DNA of 13,545 bases. It comes from JBNGDW01 sp049975325. Its GTDB lineage: Bacteria; Cloacimonadota; Cloacimonadia; JGIOTU-2; JBNGDW01. The translations under genes and the position numbers were made by a program. Below are positions 6,370 through 13,545 of the stretch, in pieces. The stretch covers positions 1-13,545 of the forward strand of contig JBNGDW010000041.1 in assembly GCA_049975325.1 (NCBI GenBank). The letters run 5' to 3'. The notes beneath the pieces are model-generated. The model was not told the origin of the DNA. It did no database searches and worked only from the letters and a program-made list of their open reading frames with translations. Numbering within the stretch: position 1 is the stretch's first letter; each line of letters starts with the position of its first letter.

Positions 6370-7992
6370 TTATTCACCATAGAATTTTATTCGGCGATAT
6401 TTCTGATAGCGCTGGTTCACAATTTGTTCGGCTTTTTGTTTCATAAGTTCAGATAGGTGGGCATGGATTGCCATTTTTAGCGCGTTCCCGGTCTTTTCAG
6501 GATCTTCATGCGCCCCCTCTTCTGGCTCTTGAACGATTGCGTCAATCAGTCCTAATTTATATAGGTCAAATGCAGAAATTTTAAGTGATTGTGCTGCTTC
6601 TTGGGATTTTTTGGGATCTTTCCAGAGGATAGAAGCGCATCCTTCTGGAGAGATTACAGAGTAGAAGGCGTTTTCTAGCATCAAAATTTTATCAGCCACT
6701 CCTATACCTAATGCACCACCAGAGCCCCCCTCACCTGTAACTACTGTAATAATCGGCACCTTCAGTGCAGACATCTCATAGAGGTTCCGGGCTATGGCTT
6801 CTGCCTGCCCTCTTTCCTCTGCTCCAACTCCTGGATATGCGCCAGGTGTATCAATAAGAGTTATAATCGGACGTCGGAATTTTTCTGCTTGCTTCATCAA
6901 GCGGAGCGCTTTCCTGTAGCCTTCTGGATGCGCCATGCCAAAATGCCTGTAGATATTCTCTTTTGTGTTTTTCCCTTTTTGATGTCCTATTACTGTAACC
7001 GGGATACCTTGAAAGAGTGCTATTCCGCCAACCATTGCCTTATCATCCCCATAATGGCGATCCCCATGTAATTCTATAAAGTCATCAAAAATTAGCTTAA
7101 TAAAATCAAGTGTGGTGGGGCGACGAGCATGGCGGGCAAAAGATAGGATCTCCGTAATCGAATGTCTCTGCTCCGAAACCTTCATCACATCAGTTGAAAC
7201 TGCGGGCAATTCGACATCTGCAGATTTATGCAGGTGCAAAAGTTTTTCTAATGTTTTCTTCAAGTATATCCTTTCAGTAATCAAATCGAGCATACCATGT
7301 TCAAGCAGGAATTCCGAACGCTGGAATCCTTCTGGCAGTTTTTCACCGATTGTTTGTTGGATAACCCGCGGACCTGCAAAGCCGATTAGTGCGTTAGGTT
7401 CTGCAATAATAACATCACCAAGGAAAGCGAATGATGCGCTTACTCCTCCAGTAGTTGGGTTTGTAAGAATAGAGATAAAGAGCAAGCCCGCCTCATCCAA
7501 TCTCTTGATTGCAGCGCTTGTCTTTGCCATTTGCTTAAGCGAGATCACTCCTTCCTGCATCCGCGCACCTCCAGAGGCTGAGATAACGATAAGGGGCAAT
7601 CTCTTATCCAGAGCCAGTTCGGCTGCCCTCGTAATCTTCTCTCCCCCAACTGCCCCCATACTTCCCATCATAAATCTTGCATCAAGTATTGCGAATACAA
7701 CTGGATAATCTCCGACTTGTGTTAACCCTGTTTTTACTGCTGATTTTGCTTTGCTTTGCTTACGCGCTTTCTTTAACTTATCTTGATAGCCTGGGAATTC
7801 CAATGGATCAATAGTATCCAAGTTTTTATCTTGCTCTTGAAAAGTATTCCCTTTGCTGAGATACTTTATCCATTCCTCGGGTGTCAGGGTGAAATGATAG
7901 TGACAGTCAGGGCATACAAATTTTTTCTTTGCATAAAAGTTGATAAAATGGGTGGTTTTACATTGTGGACACTTGATAAATAAATTTCGCAT
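6370..7992 (-). CDS. accDA: Fused acetyl-CoA carboxylase carboxyltransferase beta-alpha (AccD-AccA)
   Basis: This fused subunit moves CO2 from carboxybiotin to acetyl-CoA, giving malonyl-CoA. It has 540 residues from ATG 7992, chosen over ATG 8004 because GGAGG at 7998-8002 sits five bases upstream of 7992 and inside the longer version. The AccD half (about 1-270) carries the four-cysteine zinc ribbon C8-x2-C11 and C27-x2-C30, then the crotonase-type core with SASGGARMQEG (138-148) and the NPTTGG loop (178-183). The AccA half begins near 278, with RPTTLDFI at 291-298, HGDRHYGDD (309-317), DTPGAYPG (381-388) and GEGGSGGALGIG (420-431). Separate AccA proteins usually carry an N-terminal helical extension of about 50 residues, which is missing here. 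Fused AccDA is known in some bacteria. With accC and accB upstream the enzyme is complete. An internal promoter is possible (see 8048-8076). Confidence 0.96.
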   Translation of the reverse strand: MRNLFIKCPQCKTTHFINFYAKKKFVCPDCHYHFTLTPEEWIKYLSKGNTFQEQDKNLDTIDPLEFPGYQDKLKKARKQSKAKSAVKTGLTQVGDYPVVFAILDARFMMGSMGAVGGEKITRAAELALDKRLPLIVISASGGARMQEGVISLKQMAKTSAAIKRLDEAGLLFISILTNPTTGGVSASFAFLGDVIIAEPNALIGFAGPRVIQQTIGEKLPEGFQRSEFLLEHGMLDLITERIYLKKTLEKLLHLHKSADVELPAVSTDVMKVSEQRHSITEILSFARHARRPTTLDFIKLIFDDFIELHGDRHYGDDKAMVGGIALFQGIPVTVIGHQKGKNTKENIYRHFGMAHPEGYRKALRLMKQAEKFRRPIITLIDTPGAYPGVGAEERGQAEAIARNLYEMSALKVPIITVVTGEGGSGGALGIGVADKILMLENAFYSVISPEGCASILWKDPKKSQEAAQSLKISAFDLYKLGLIDAIVQEPEEGAHEDPEKTGNALKMAIHAHLSELMKQKAEQIVNQRYQKYRRIKFYGE

Positions 7993-8145
7993 AACTGCCT
8001 CCATAAATATGGCACTCGCATTTCACTTCGCTTGTTGCTAAGTGCGAATTATATGTACAAAATTTATCTTTTTCAGATTTCATTTTCTCTTTTATGATTT
8101 AACATTCTCCAAGTTAGAAGAGGCATATGATTCTACTTTATCGAT
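7993..8145 (-). promoter_or_regulatory. accC-accDA spacer with putative internal promoter and hairpin
   Basis: This 153-bp spacer is unusually long for an otherwise compact operon. On the minus strand a perfect TATAAT lies at 8053-8048. CTGAAA at 8076-8071 sits 17 bp upstream and matches four of six -35 consensus bases. The start point would fall near 8041, giving a leader of about 50 nt. That leader contains CACTT/AAGTG arms (within 8020-8046) that can pair with a loop of 11 nt, extended by TCG/CGA across a 5-nt bulge. This would allow extra expression of accDA; it is a prediction from sequence match only. Confidence 0.4.
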
Positions 8146-9501
8146 TTATTCTTTAGGATTGGTAAGATATTTTTCGATAAAATTTGTTGTAATATTTGCC
8201 TTGATAAATTCAGGCTCTTGCAGTAACTTTTTATGGAAGGGGATTGTAGTAGGGACTCCATCGATAATAAATTCATCCAGTGCTCGTCTCATGCGAGCGA
8301 TAGCCTCTTTTCTATCCTTTCCCCAGGAAATCAGTTTTGCTATAAGTGAATCATAATATGGCAAGATCTCCCATCCTTGGTAGCAGGCGCTATCGACACG
8401 GACACCCAATCCCCCTGGAACGATATAATGATTGATTTTTCCTGGGCAAGCAGAGAAACCATTTTCCCAGTCCTCAGCATTGATGCGACACTCTATAGCA
8501 TGTCCATAATGGGAAATATCCCGCTGGCTGAGGCAAAGTTCATCTCCATTAGCAACCTCTAACTGCTTTTTTACAAGATCAATGTTTGTGACCATTTCTG
8601 TAATCGGATGCTCCACCTGTATGCGTGTATTCATTTCCATAAAATAAAACTTCCCTGTATCCACATCAAAGAGAAATTCTATGGTGCCTGCGGAGTAGTA
8701 GTTCACGCTTTTTGCAGCTTTTACCGCAGCAGCACATATCTTATTACGCACCTTCTTATTTAAGGCAGGGGAGGGAGATTCTTCTAACAATTTCTGGTGG
8801 CTTCGCTGAATAGAGCATTCGCGCTCGAAAAGATGAACAACATTACCATACTTGTCGCCTAGTATTTGTACTTCAATATGTCTGGCATTAGGAATATATT
8901 TTTCAATATAGAGTTCACTTGAGCCAAAGGCTTTCTCTGCTTCCTGAGCAGCATTTTTGAGGCTTTTCTCCAGTTGGCGTCTCTCGTTCACGATACGCAT
9001 ACCCTTTCCGCCTCCGCCAGCTGCTGCTTTAATCATAACCGGATAGCCAATCTGCTCAGCAATTTTTTGTCCTTCATGTAAATCCTCAATAATACCATCT
9101 GAACCTGGGGTGACAGGTATGCCGGATTCCTTCATCAATTTGCGAGCGGCAGCCTTGCCCCCCATCTTTTCCATTGATTCAGGGCTTGGACCAACAAATA
9201 TGATGCCCAGTGCCTCGCAGGCAGCTGCAAAATCTGCATTTTCTGCCAGAAAACCATATCCAGGATGTAGAGCATCAGCACCACTTGCCTCTGCTGCACC
9301 AAGAATATTTTGATAGTAAAGATAACTTTTTGATGCAGGTGCCTCCCCAATGCAAATACTCTCATCCGCATACCTTCTATGGAGGCTTTCTGCATCAGCC
9401 TTGGAATAAACAGCCACGGTCTTTATCCCCATTTCCTGTGCTGCCCGTATAATGCGCAGGGCTATCTCACCCCGATTTGCAACTAAAAGTTTCTTAATCA
9501 T
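8146..9501 (-). CDS. accC: Biotin carboxylase, acetyl-CoA carboxylase subunit
   Basis: The enzyme uses ATP and bicarbonate to carboxylate biotin on the carrier protein (AccB). The product has 451 residues, the usual AccC length, so this is not a longer pyruvate carboxylase-type protein. It opens with the family N-terminus KLLVANRGEIALRI and has HPGYGFLAEN near residues 78-87. The ATP-grasp glycine loop AAAGGGGKG lies near 160, and the catalytic EMNTRIQVEHPITEM segment near 290-304. CRINAED and a conserved Arg-containing GVRVD stretch follow in the C-terminal domain. All regions expected in an active enzyme are visible. The start ATG 9501 gives the expected N-terminus; GAGAG directly abuts it, so the binding site is weak. 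It follows accB by 32 bp on the same strand. A lone methylcrotonyl- or propionyl-CoA carboxylase subunit is unlikely given the AccB and AccDA partners. Confidence 0.97.
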   Translation of the reverse strand: MIKKLLVANRGEIALRIIRAAQEMGIKTVAVYSKADAESLHRRYADESICIGEAPASKSYLYYQNILGAAEASGADALHPGYGFLAENADFAAACEALGIIFVGPSPESMEKMGGKAAARKLMKESGIPVTPGSDGIIEDLHEGQKIAEQIGYPVMIKAAAGGGGKGMRIVNERRQLEKSLKNAAQEAEKAFGSSELYIEKYIPNARHIEVQILGDKYGNVVHLFERECSIQRSHQKLLEESPSPALNKKVRNKICAAAVKAAKSVNYYSAGTIEFLFDVDTGKFYFMEMNTRIQVEHPITEMVTNIDLVKKQLEVANGDELCLSQRDISHYGHAIECRINAEDWENGFSACPGKINHYIVPGGLGVRVDSACYQGWEILPYYDSLIAKLISWGKDRKEAIARMRRALDEFIIDGVPTTIPFHKKLLQEPEFIKANITTNFIEKYLTNPKE

Positions 9502-9533
9502 CTCTCATATCCAACTAACCTGGTAATTGCGAA

Positions 9534-10049
9534 TTAGGTATTTATTTTAATTTTGAAGAGAGGTTGCTCATATTCTACCATCTTCCCATTCTCCACAAGC
9601 ACTTCCTGTACTGTGCCATCCACATCACACTCTATTTCGTTCATAGATTTCATAGCCTCTACAATACATAAGATATCCCCTTTTTTCACCGAAGAGCCAA
9701 CATCGACAAAAGGCTCACTTTCTGGAGATGGTGCCCGATAAAATGTTCCAACTATTGGTGTTTTAATTTCTGCAACATTTTCCTCTTCGGCTGGACGGGG
9801 AGCAGGCTCTTCTTTTCGAGGTCTTTCTGCTTCTGGGGATGTTAATATCTCTTTTACCTTTTGCTTGACCAAATCCTGAGCCTCTTCTTTTTGAATAGAA
9901 ATTTCTTCTAACCCCTTACCTCTATGGATTTCATACCTTGCTTCTCCACGATTGATAACCAATGTGGTGATATCATATTTTTTCATTTCTTCAAAAATAC
10001 TGCGTAGATATTCGATTGAGATGATCTCACGATCCTTTGAGCTTATCAT
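9534..10049 (-). CDS. accB: Biotin carboxyl carrier protein of acetyl-CoA carboxylase
   Basis: AccB carries biotin between the carboxylase and carboxyltransferase. It has 171 residues from ATG 10049, preferred because GGAGG at 10054-10058 sits four bases upstream; the TTG at 10064 would put that site inside the gene. Residues 1-45 form the small N-terminal helix-strand region found in AccB proteins. A Glu/Lys/Pro/Ala-rich flexible linker runs from about 52 to 92. The biotinyl domain runs from about 95 to 170, with TPIVGTFYRAPSP, then EAMKSMNEI carrying the biotinyl Lys134, and the closing EYEQPLFKI strand. The 'thumb'-like TFYRAPSPES segment before the biotin site is typical of bacterial AccB. 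It lies between the PII gene (66 bp upstream) and accC (32 bp downstream). No biotin ligase gene is in view. Confidence 0.97.
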   Translation of the reverse strand: MISSKDREIISIEYLRSIFEEMKKYDITTLVINRGEARYEIHRGKGLEEISIQKEEAQDLVKQKVKEILTSPEAERPRKEEPAPRPAEEENVAEIKTPIVGTFYRAPSPESEPFVDVGSSVKKGDILCIVEAMKSMNEIECDVDGTVQEVLVENGKMVEYEQPLFKIKINT

Positions 10050-10115
10050 ATAACCTCCAGACAAAATTTATACACAAAAGGTTTTAATATCAAAAATAAG
10101 TTTAGTTCCACTTTG

Positions 10116-10466
10116 CTATTTTGATATAGCCTTTGTTCCCCTTTCGCCATCGCTGATTCTAATAGCATCTTCGCAGGGGTAGACAAATATCTTTCCATCA
10201 CCCATAGAATCGGTTCGAACGGTTTTTAAGATCAGTTCTATAAGTGGTTCTACAAGTTTATCTTTAACTACAAATTCGACTTTTTTAAAAGGTAATACCC
10301 TTATTTTTCTTTTTTTATCGCCCCATTTATCTTCTTCATAATAGCCCTTTTGTCTACCACAACCTTTAACTGGGATTTCAGTTACTCCCCATACATCAAA
10401 ATCGAGTAGTGCTTCATAGAGTTCTGCCACTTTTTGGCTGTGTATAATACATTCAACTTTTTTCAT
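10116..10466 (-). CDS. PII-family signal protein with variant T-loop, linked to acc genes
   Basis: PII proteins are trimers that sense ATP/ADP and often 2-oxoglutarate and bind target proteins with a long T-loop. This one has 116 residues from ATG 10466, chosen because GAGGG is four bases upstream and only one base from ATG 10469. It keeps the PII frame: VKGCGRQKG at 33-41 with Gln39 at the 2-oxoglutarate/Mg site, the GDGKIFV B-loop (89-95) and an AIRIS...GERG C-loop (101-110). Odd points: the T-loop is two residues longer than in E. coli GlnB and highly charged. It lacks the tyrosine that GlnB uridylylates. The lysine equivalent to GlnB Lys58 appears to be Phe60, and GlnB Arg103 is replaced by Ser. 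It sits 66 bp upstream of accB rather than beside amtB or glnA. A role as an acetyl-CoA carboxylase regulator is inference. The family call is strong. Confidence 0.93.
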   Translation of the reverse strand: MKKVECIIHSQKVAELYEALLDFDVWGVTEIPVKGCGRQKGYYEEDKWGDKKRKIRVLPFKKVEFVVKDKLVEPLIELILKTVRTDSMGDGKIFVYPCEDAIRISDGERGTKAISK

Positions 10467-10537
10467 CATACCCTCTTATAGCCTATTGATTTGCATTTGT
10501 TTATCTCAAAGAATTGGATAGTCTCTTCTTAAATAAA

Positions 10538-13188
10538 TTATTCCTCAAAGATAATCTTTTCCAGTATATCAGGCAAGAAGATTTTATCCAAATTTTTTAC
10601 ATCTTTGCCGCCCGCCATTGCCATATCAGGCCTTCCGCCACCTTTTCCGCCAACAATCTTTGCCATACTGTTTACAATCTTTCCAGCGTGGTATTTCTTT
10701 TTTAATTTTGGTGATACGACACAGACCAGTGATGCTTTTTCTTCAATGATAGCAGCAAGGATTCCGATAGCCTTGGTATTTTCCAATTTTGAGCGAACAT
10801 AATCAGCTGCCGAGCGGAGTTGCTGGATATTTGTTACAGGCACCTTGCCGGCAACCACATGGATATCATGAAGNNNNNNNNNNATGCATGCCTTAACAGA
10901 TTGTCAAGGTTCTGAGTTATTGTTTCAAATTCAAATTTTTCCAGTTTTTTCTGGAGTTCCTTATTTTCTTCAGAGAGTCTTGCTACTTTCTCTTCTAAAT
11001 CATCTCTGCTGCACTGGAGCCTTTTCTGAAGTATTGCTAATGTATTTTCAGCCGCCCTAAACGATTCGTAGGCATACTCGCCTGTTAATGCCTCAATTCG
11101 ACGGACTCCAGCCGCAATAGAACTTTCAGAAACAATCTTGAATACGCCGATTTCACCTGTATAATGGCAATGCGTTCCTCCGCATAATTCTAAAGAATAG
11201 TTGTTAATTTCCACTACACGAACATTGTTTTCATATTTTTCACCGAATAATGCCATTGCTCCTTGGGCTCGAGCCTCATCTAAGGTCTCCTGTCTCGTTG
11301 TTACAGGCAGATTTTCTCGTATTTTTTTATTCACCAATGCTTCTACCCGAAGCAGTTGCTCTTCCGTAACTGATTTAAAGTGGGTAAAATCAAAGCGCAA
11401 TCTATCTGGAAGTACAAGTGAGCCCTTTTGATGTACATGTGAACCCAGAACCTCACGAAGTGCTGCATGAAGAAGATGAGTAGCAGTATGATTTCTGGCA
11501 ATATTAGCTCGATAATCTCTGTCAATCTCTGCAACCACCATATCCCCGGTTTTTATTATCCCTTTTATAAGTTTACCAAAATGGATATACACATTGTTGC
11601 GCCTCTGGACATTTTCTATTTGGGCTTCGCCAGAGGTGTTATATATCATACCTCTATCAGCAATTTGTCCACCAGCCTCAGCATAAAATGGGGTTTTATC
11701 CAAAATAATGGTTACATGGTTTGATGTGTCAGTTTGGGCAAGGAGTACTTTACTTTCTGTTGAGAGCTCTGAATAGCCGCCAAATTGGGTTTTTAGTTCA
11801 GGGCTGATGTTCAAATTTTGGATGGATTCCTCCTCCCGCCATTCGAACTCACCAGCTTCTCGGGCACGCTTTTTTTGTTTTTCCATCTCCTTTTCAAAAC
11901 CTTTTTCGTCTACTGAAAGTCCTTTTTCCTCTGCCATCAATCGTGTAAGGTCGAGAGGGAATCCATATGTATCGTAAAGCCGAAAGGCGTCCTTACCAGA
12001 AATGGTGGACACTGACTTCAAGTTGCTCAATATCTCATTAAATTTAATGATACCAGCATCAAGGGTTTGATTGAAGCGTTCTTCTTCGGATTTAATCACA
12101 AGTGTAGTGTGCTCGCGTTTCGCCTTTAATTCATAGTAATAATCTCCAATAGACTCAATAACATCGTCTACCAGTCTGTACAGGAAAGGCTCAGAGAGAT
12201 TGATTATTCTGCCAAACCGAGCAGCTCTGCGCAGTATCCGTCGTATGACATATCCTCTTCCCTCATTTGAAGGCAATACCCCATCAGCAATTGCAAAAGT
12301 AAGAGCACGGATATGATCGGCAATGACTCGGAATGCTTGTAATGTTTCCCTGTCCTCCGGAATATGTCCTGTAGAGAACTTTTCTCCTGATAACTCTTCC
12401 AGATGATTGATGATAGGCATAAAAAGGTCTGTATGATAATTAGATTCCTTATTTTGGAGAATAGTCACCAGTCTTTCCAATCCTGCGCCTGTATCAACAT
12501 GTTTATGAGGGAGTTCTACCAGTTTGCCGTTACCAAGCTTATTATACTGGATAAATACAAGATTCCACACTTCCACAAACCTTCCACAGTCACCATTTAT
12601 TTCGCATCGATGGTTCGTATCATTAACTATTTTTCTACAATGATGAAGTCCACGGTCATAATGGATTTCCGAGCAAGGCCCACATGGTCCTGTTTCTGCC
12701 ATTTCCCAAAAATTGTCTTTATCCCCAAACTTAAGGATTCTTTCTGACGATACATCTGTCACTTCTTCCCAGATATCATATGATTCCTCATCATCATTAT
12801 GGACTGTTATATAGAGGCGGTCTTTAGGAATCTTCCATACCTCCGTTAATAGTTCCCATGCCCATTTGATTGCTTCACGCTTATAATAATCTCCAAAAGA
12901 CCAATTGCCAAGCATTTCGAAAAAGGTATGGTGGTAATCATCCTTGCCCACTTCTTCTAAATCGTTGTGTTTCCCGCCCGCGCGTAGACATTTTTGGCTA
13001 TTCACAGCCCGGGTGTAAGGACGAGTCCCTGTACCCAGAAAGACATCCTTGAACTGATTCATTCCAGCGTTCGTAAAGAGGAGAGTCGGATCATCCTTAG
13101 GAATCAATGGTGCAGGTGGGACCTCTGTATGTCCCGTTTTAACAAAAAAATCTATAAACTGTTTTCTAATCTCATTGCTCGCTAACAT
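10538..13188 (-). CDS. alaS: Alanyl-tRNA synthetase, interrupted by an assembly gap
   Basis: AlaRS charges tRNA-Ala and clears mischarged Ser/Gly. It starts at ATG 13188 with AAGGAA upstream and ends at TAA 10538. There are 768 codons before the N run at 10874-10883 and 111 after it, so the full length is about 880 residues, normal for the family. The frames join if the true gap is 2 modulo 3. Class II catalytic regions are present: TNAGMNQFKDVFLG (39-52), the GPCGPCSEIHYD region (168-178) and the RRILRRAARFG helix (316-326). The editing-site zinc ligands are H567-x3-H571 and C669-x3-H673. A coiled region lies at about 712-760, and the C-terminal DHHA1 domain has GGKGGGRPDMAMAGG. A Cys/His-rich insert (184-201, ending NGDC) follows the catalytic motif and may bind a metal. 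It leads the operon with the PII gene and accB-accC-accDA. Confidence 0.97.
10874..10883. other. Assembly gap (10 N)
   Basis: A run of exactly ten Ns lies inside alaS. The frame before and after the run differs, and both sides clearly encode AlaRS, so ten is a placeholder. The true missing length must be 2, 5, 8 and so on bases for the gene to be intact. Confidence 0.95.
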
Positions 13189-13402
13189 AATAATTCCTTG
13201 TAATTAATAAAAAAATATATGCAGGGTTTTATGTCAAGAAAAAGTTTGCTGCCGGCTCTCGGGAGAGGAAAAAATAAAGAAATAGATATAAAAGAGCAGA
13301 AAAGATTGACAGGAGATATACCATTAAAAATTTTGGCGGTAGTTTAAAATAGAGGTTTATAGTTGACAGATTGTTTTGTTATTCTAAATTGTCTAAATTG
13401 GA
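13189..13402. promoter_or_regulatory. Divergent intergenic region between alaS and the tRNA genes
   Basis: These 214 bp separate the minus-strand alaS operon from the plus-strand tRNA genes, so both promoters should be here. On the minus side a TTGACA lies at 13232-13237, but the AT-rich sequence after it has no -10 box at a normal distance. A short inverted repeat CTCTC/GAGAG lies at 13256-13267. On the plus side there are two TTGACA copies, at 13306-13311 (no clear -10) and 13363-13368 (see the tRNA promoter entry). No leader structure such as a T-box is seen. Confidence 0.4.
13363..13390 (+). promoter_or_regulatory. Putative sigma70-type promoter of the tRNA genes
   Basis: A perfect -35 box TTGACA lies at 13363-13368 and TAAATT at 13385-13390, with a 16-bp spacer. 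Transcription would start close to 13397, a few bases before the mature tRNA-Lys end at 13403. That is a common layout for tRNA genes. Confidence 0.55.
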
Positions 13403-13477
13403 GGGCCAGTAACTCAGTGGTAGAGTATCGCCCTTTTAAGGCGAGAGTCGAAGGTTCGAATCCTTCCTGGCTCACCA
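13403..13477 (+). tRNA. tRNA-Lys (UUU)
   Basis: This is a 75-nt tRNA including an encoded CCA end. The acceptor stem is GGGCCAG (13403-13409) pairing with CTGGCTC (13467-13473), with one G-U pair. The D-arm has ACTC/GAGT. The anticodon stem is TCGCC/GGCGA around loop CTTTTAA, with anticodon TTT at 13435-13437. The T-arm is GAAGG/CCTTC around TTCGAAT. All arms pair, so it should be functional. It reads the lysine codons AAA and AAG. Confidence 0.97.
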
Positions 13478-13483
13478 TCTTGC

Positions 13484-13545
13484 GACCCCATCGTCTAGTG
13501 GTTAGGACTCAGGATTTTCATTCCTGCAACAGGGGTTCAACTCCC
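13484..13545 (+). tRNA. tRNA-Glu (UUC), cut by the right edge
   Basis: The 5' acceptor strand GACCCCA starts at 13484, six bases after tRNA-Lys. A TC and a GTCT D-stem follow, as in other bacterial tRNA-Glu. The anticodon stem CAGGA/TCCTG encloses TTTTCAT with anticodon TTC at 13517-13519. The T-stem AGGGG and loop TTCAACT are present, but the window ends inside the 3' side of the T-stem, so the acceptor 3' strand and CCA end are not visible. It is probably co-transcribed with tRNA-Lys. Confidence 0.93.

Noticed and set aside
6184..6456. Open frames of 82-90 codons across the pyrimidine tract
   Set aside because: The protein would be low-complexity Ser/Pro/Leu/Phe caused by the CT repeat, and it runs into the 3' end of accDA; no binding site supports it.
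7112..7708. A 198-codon open frame on the plus strand
   Set aside because: It lies entirely antisense to accDA, whose protein is unmistakable; this is a shadow of its codon usage.
13189..13260. Classical promoter or T-box leader for alaS
   Set aside because: A TTGACA exists at 13232-13237 on the minus strand, but no -10 box lies 16-18 bp after it, and the region is too short and lacks T-box structure.
13306..13334. A second promoter (TTGACA at 13306) for the tRNA genes
   Set aside because: The sequence 17 bp downstream is AATTTT, a poor -10 box; the copy at 13363 fits better.

Overview
The window (about 13.5 kb, AT-rich) looks like a scaffold from an uncultured bacterium. Two runs of exactly ten Ns (759-768 and 10874-10883) are scaffold gaps, and both interrupt genes that are otherwise intact. 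The housekeeping content is bacterial: AlaRS, a biotin-dependent acetyl-CoA carboxylase, PII, and CCA-encoding tRNA genes. Operons are tight, with AGGAG-type ribosome binding sites. I cannot name the phylum. A fused AccD-AccA, a PII gene inside the acc cluster and a poorly characterised membrane operon would fit one of the candidate phyla known mostly from metagenomes.

Layout. (1) 1-3253, minus strand: a four-gene operon of membrane proteins. In transcription order these are a signal peptide/FN3-like/membrane-anchored protein, a six-helix protein, a protein with a membrane helix at each end and a soluble middle, and a polytopic protein running off the left edge. Gene spacing is 2-14 bp. I know no function for any of them, and this is the best candidate for an undescribed system. 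(2) 3254-3560: a divergent intergenic region with several small inverted repeats. (3) 3561-5978, plus strand: three overlapping genes, namely an extended SDR epimerase/reductase, a small unrecognised protein, and a flippase-like membrane protein of the LPG-synthase-TM/UPF0104 family. This is probably a lipid or glycan modification cassette. (4) 5979-6369: a convergent intergenic repeat island with tandem words, a perfect 18-bp palindrome flanked by two GC-rich hairpins, and a pyrimidine tract of about 150 nt. (5) 6370-13188, minus strand: alaS, a PII-family gene, accB, accC and a fused accD-accA. All share one strand and probably form one transcription unit with a possible internal promoter before accDA. 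(6) 13403-13545, plus strand: tRNA-Lys(UUU), then tRNA-Glu(UUC) cut by the right edge, behind a plausible sigma70-type promoter.

How the genes work together. AccB, AccC and AccDA supply a complete acetyl-CoA carboxylase (biotin carrier, biotin carboxylase, both carboxyltransferase halves) for malonyl-CoA synthesis. PII proteins of several lineages are known to bind the biotin carrier protein and lower ACC activity. A PII gene directly upstream of accB, with an altered T-loop, therefore suggests a dedicated ACC regulator; that link is inference. The left-hand genes form at least one membrane complex of unknown role. The SDR/flippase-like cassette probably acts on envelope lipids or glycans.
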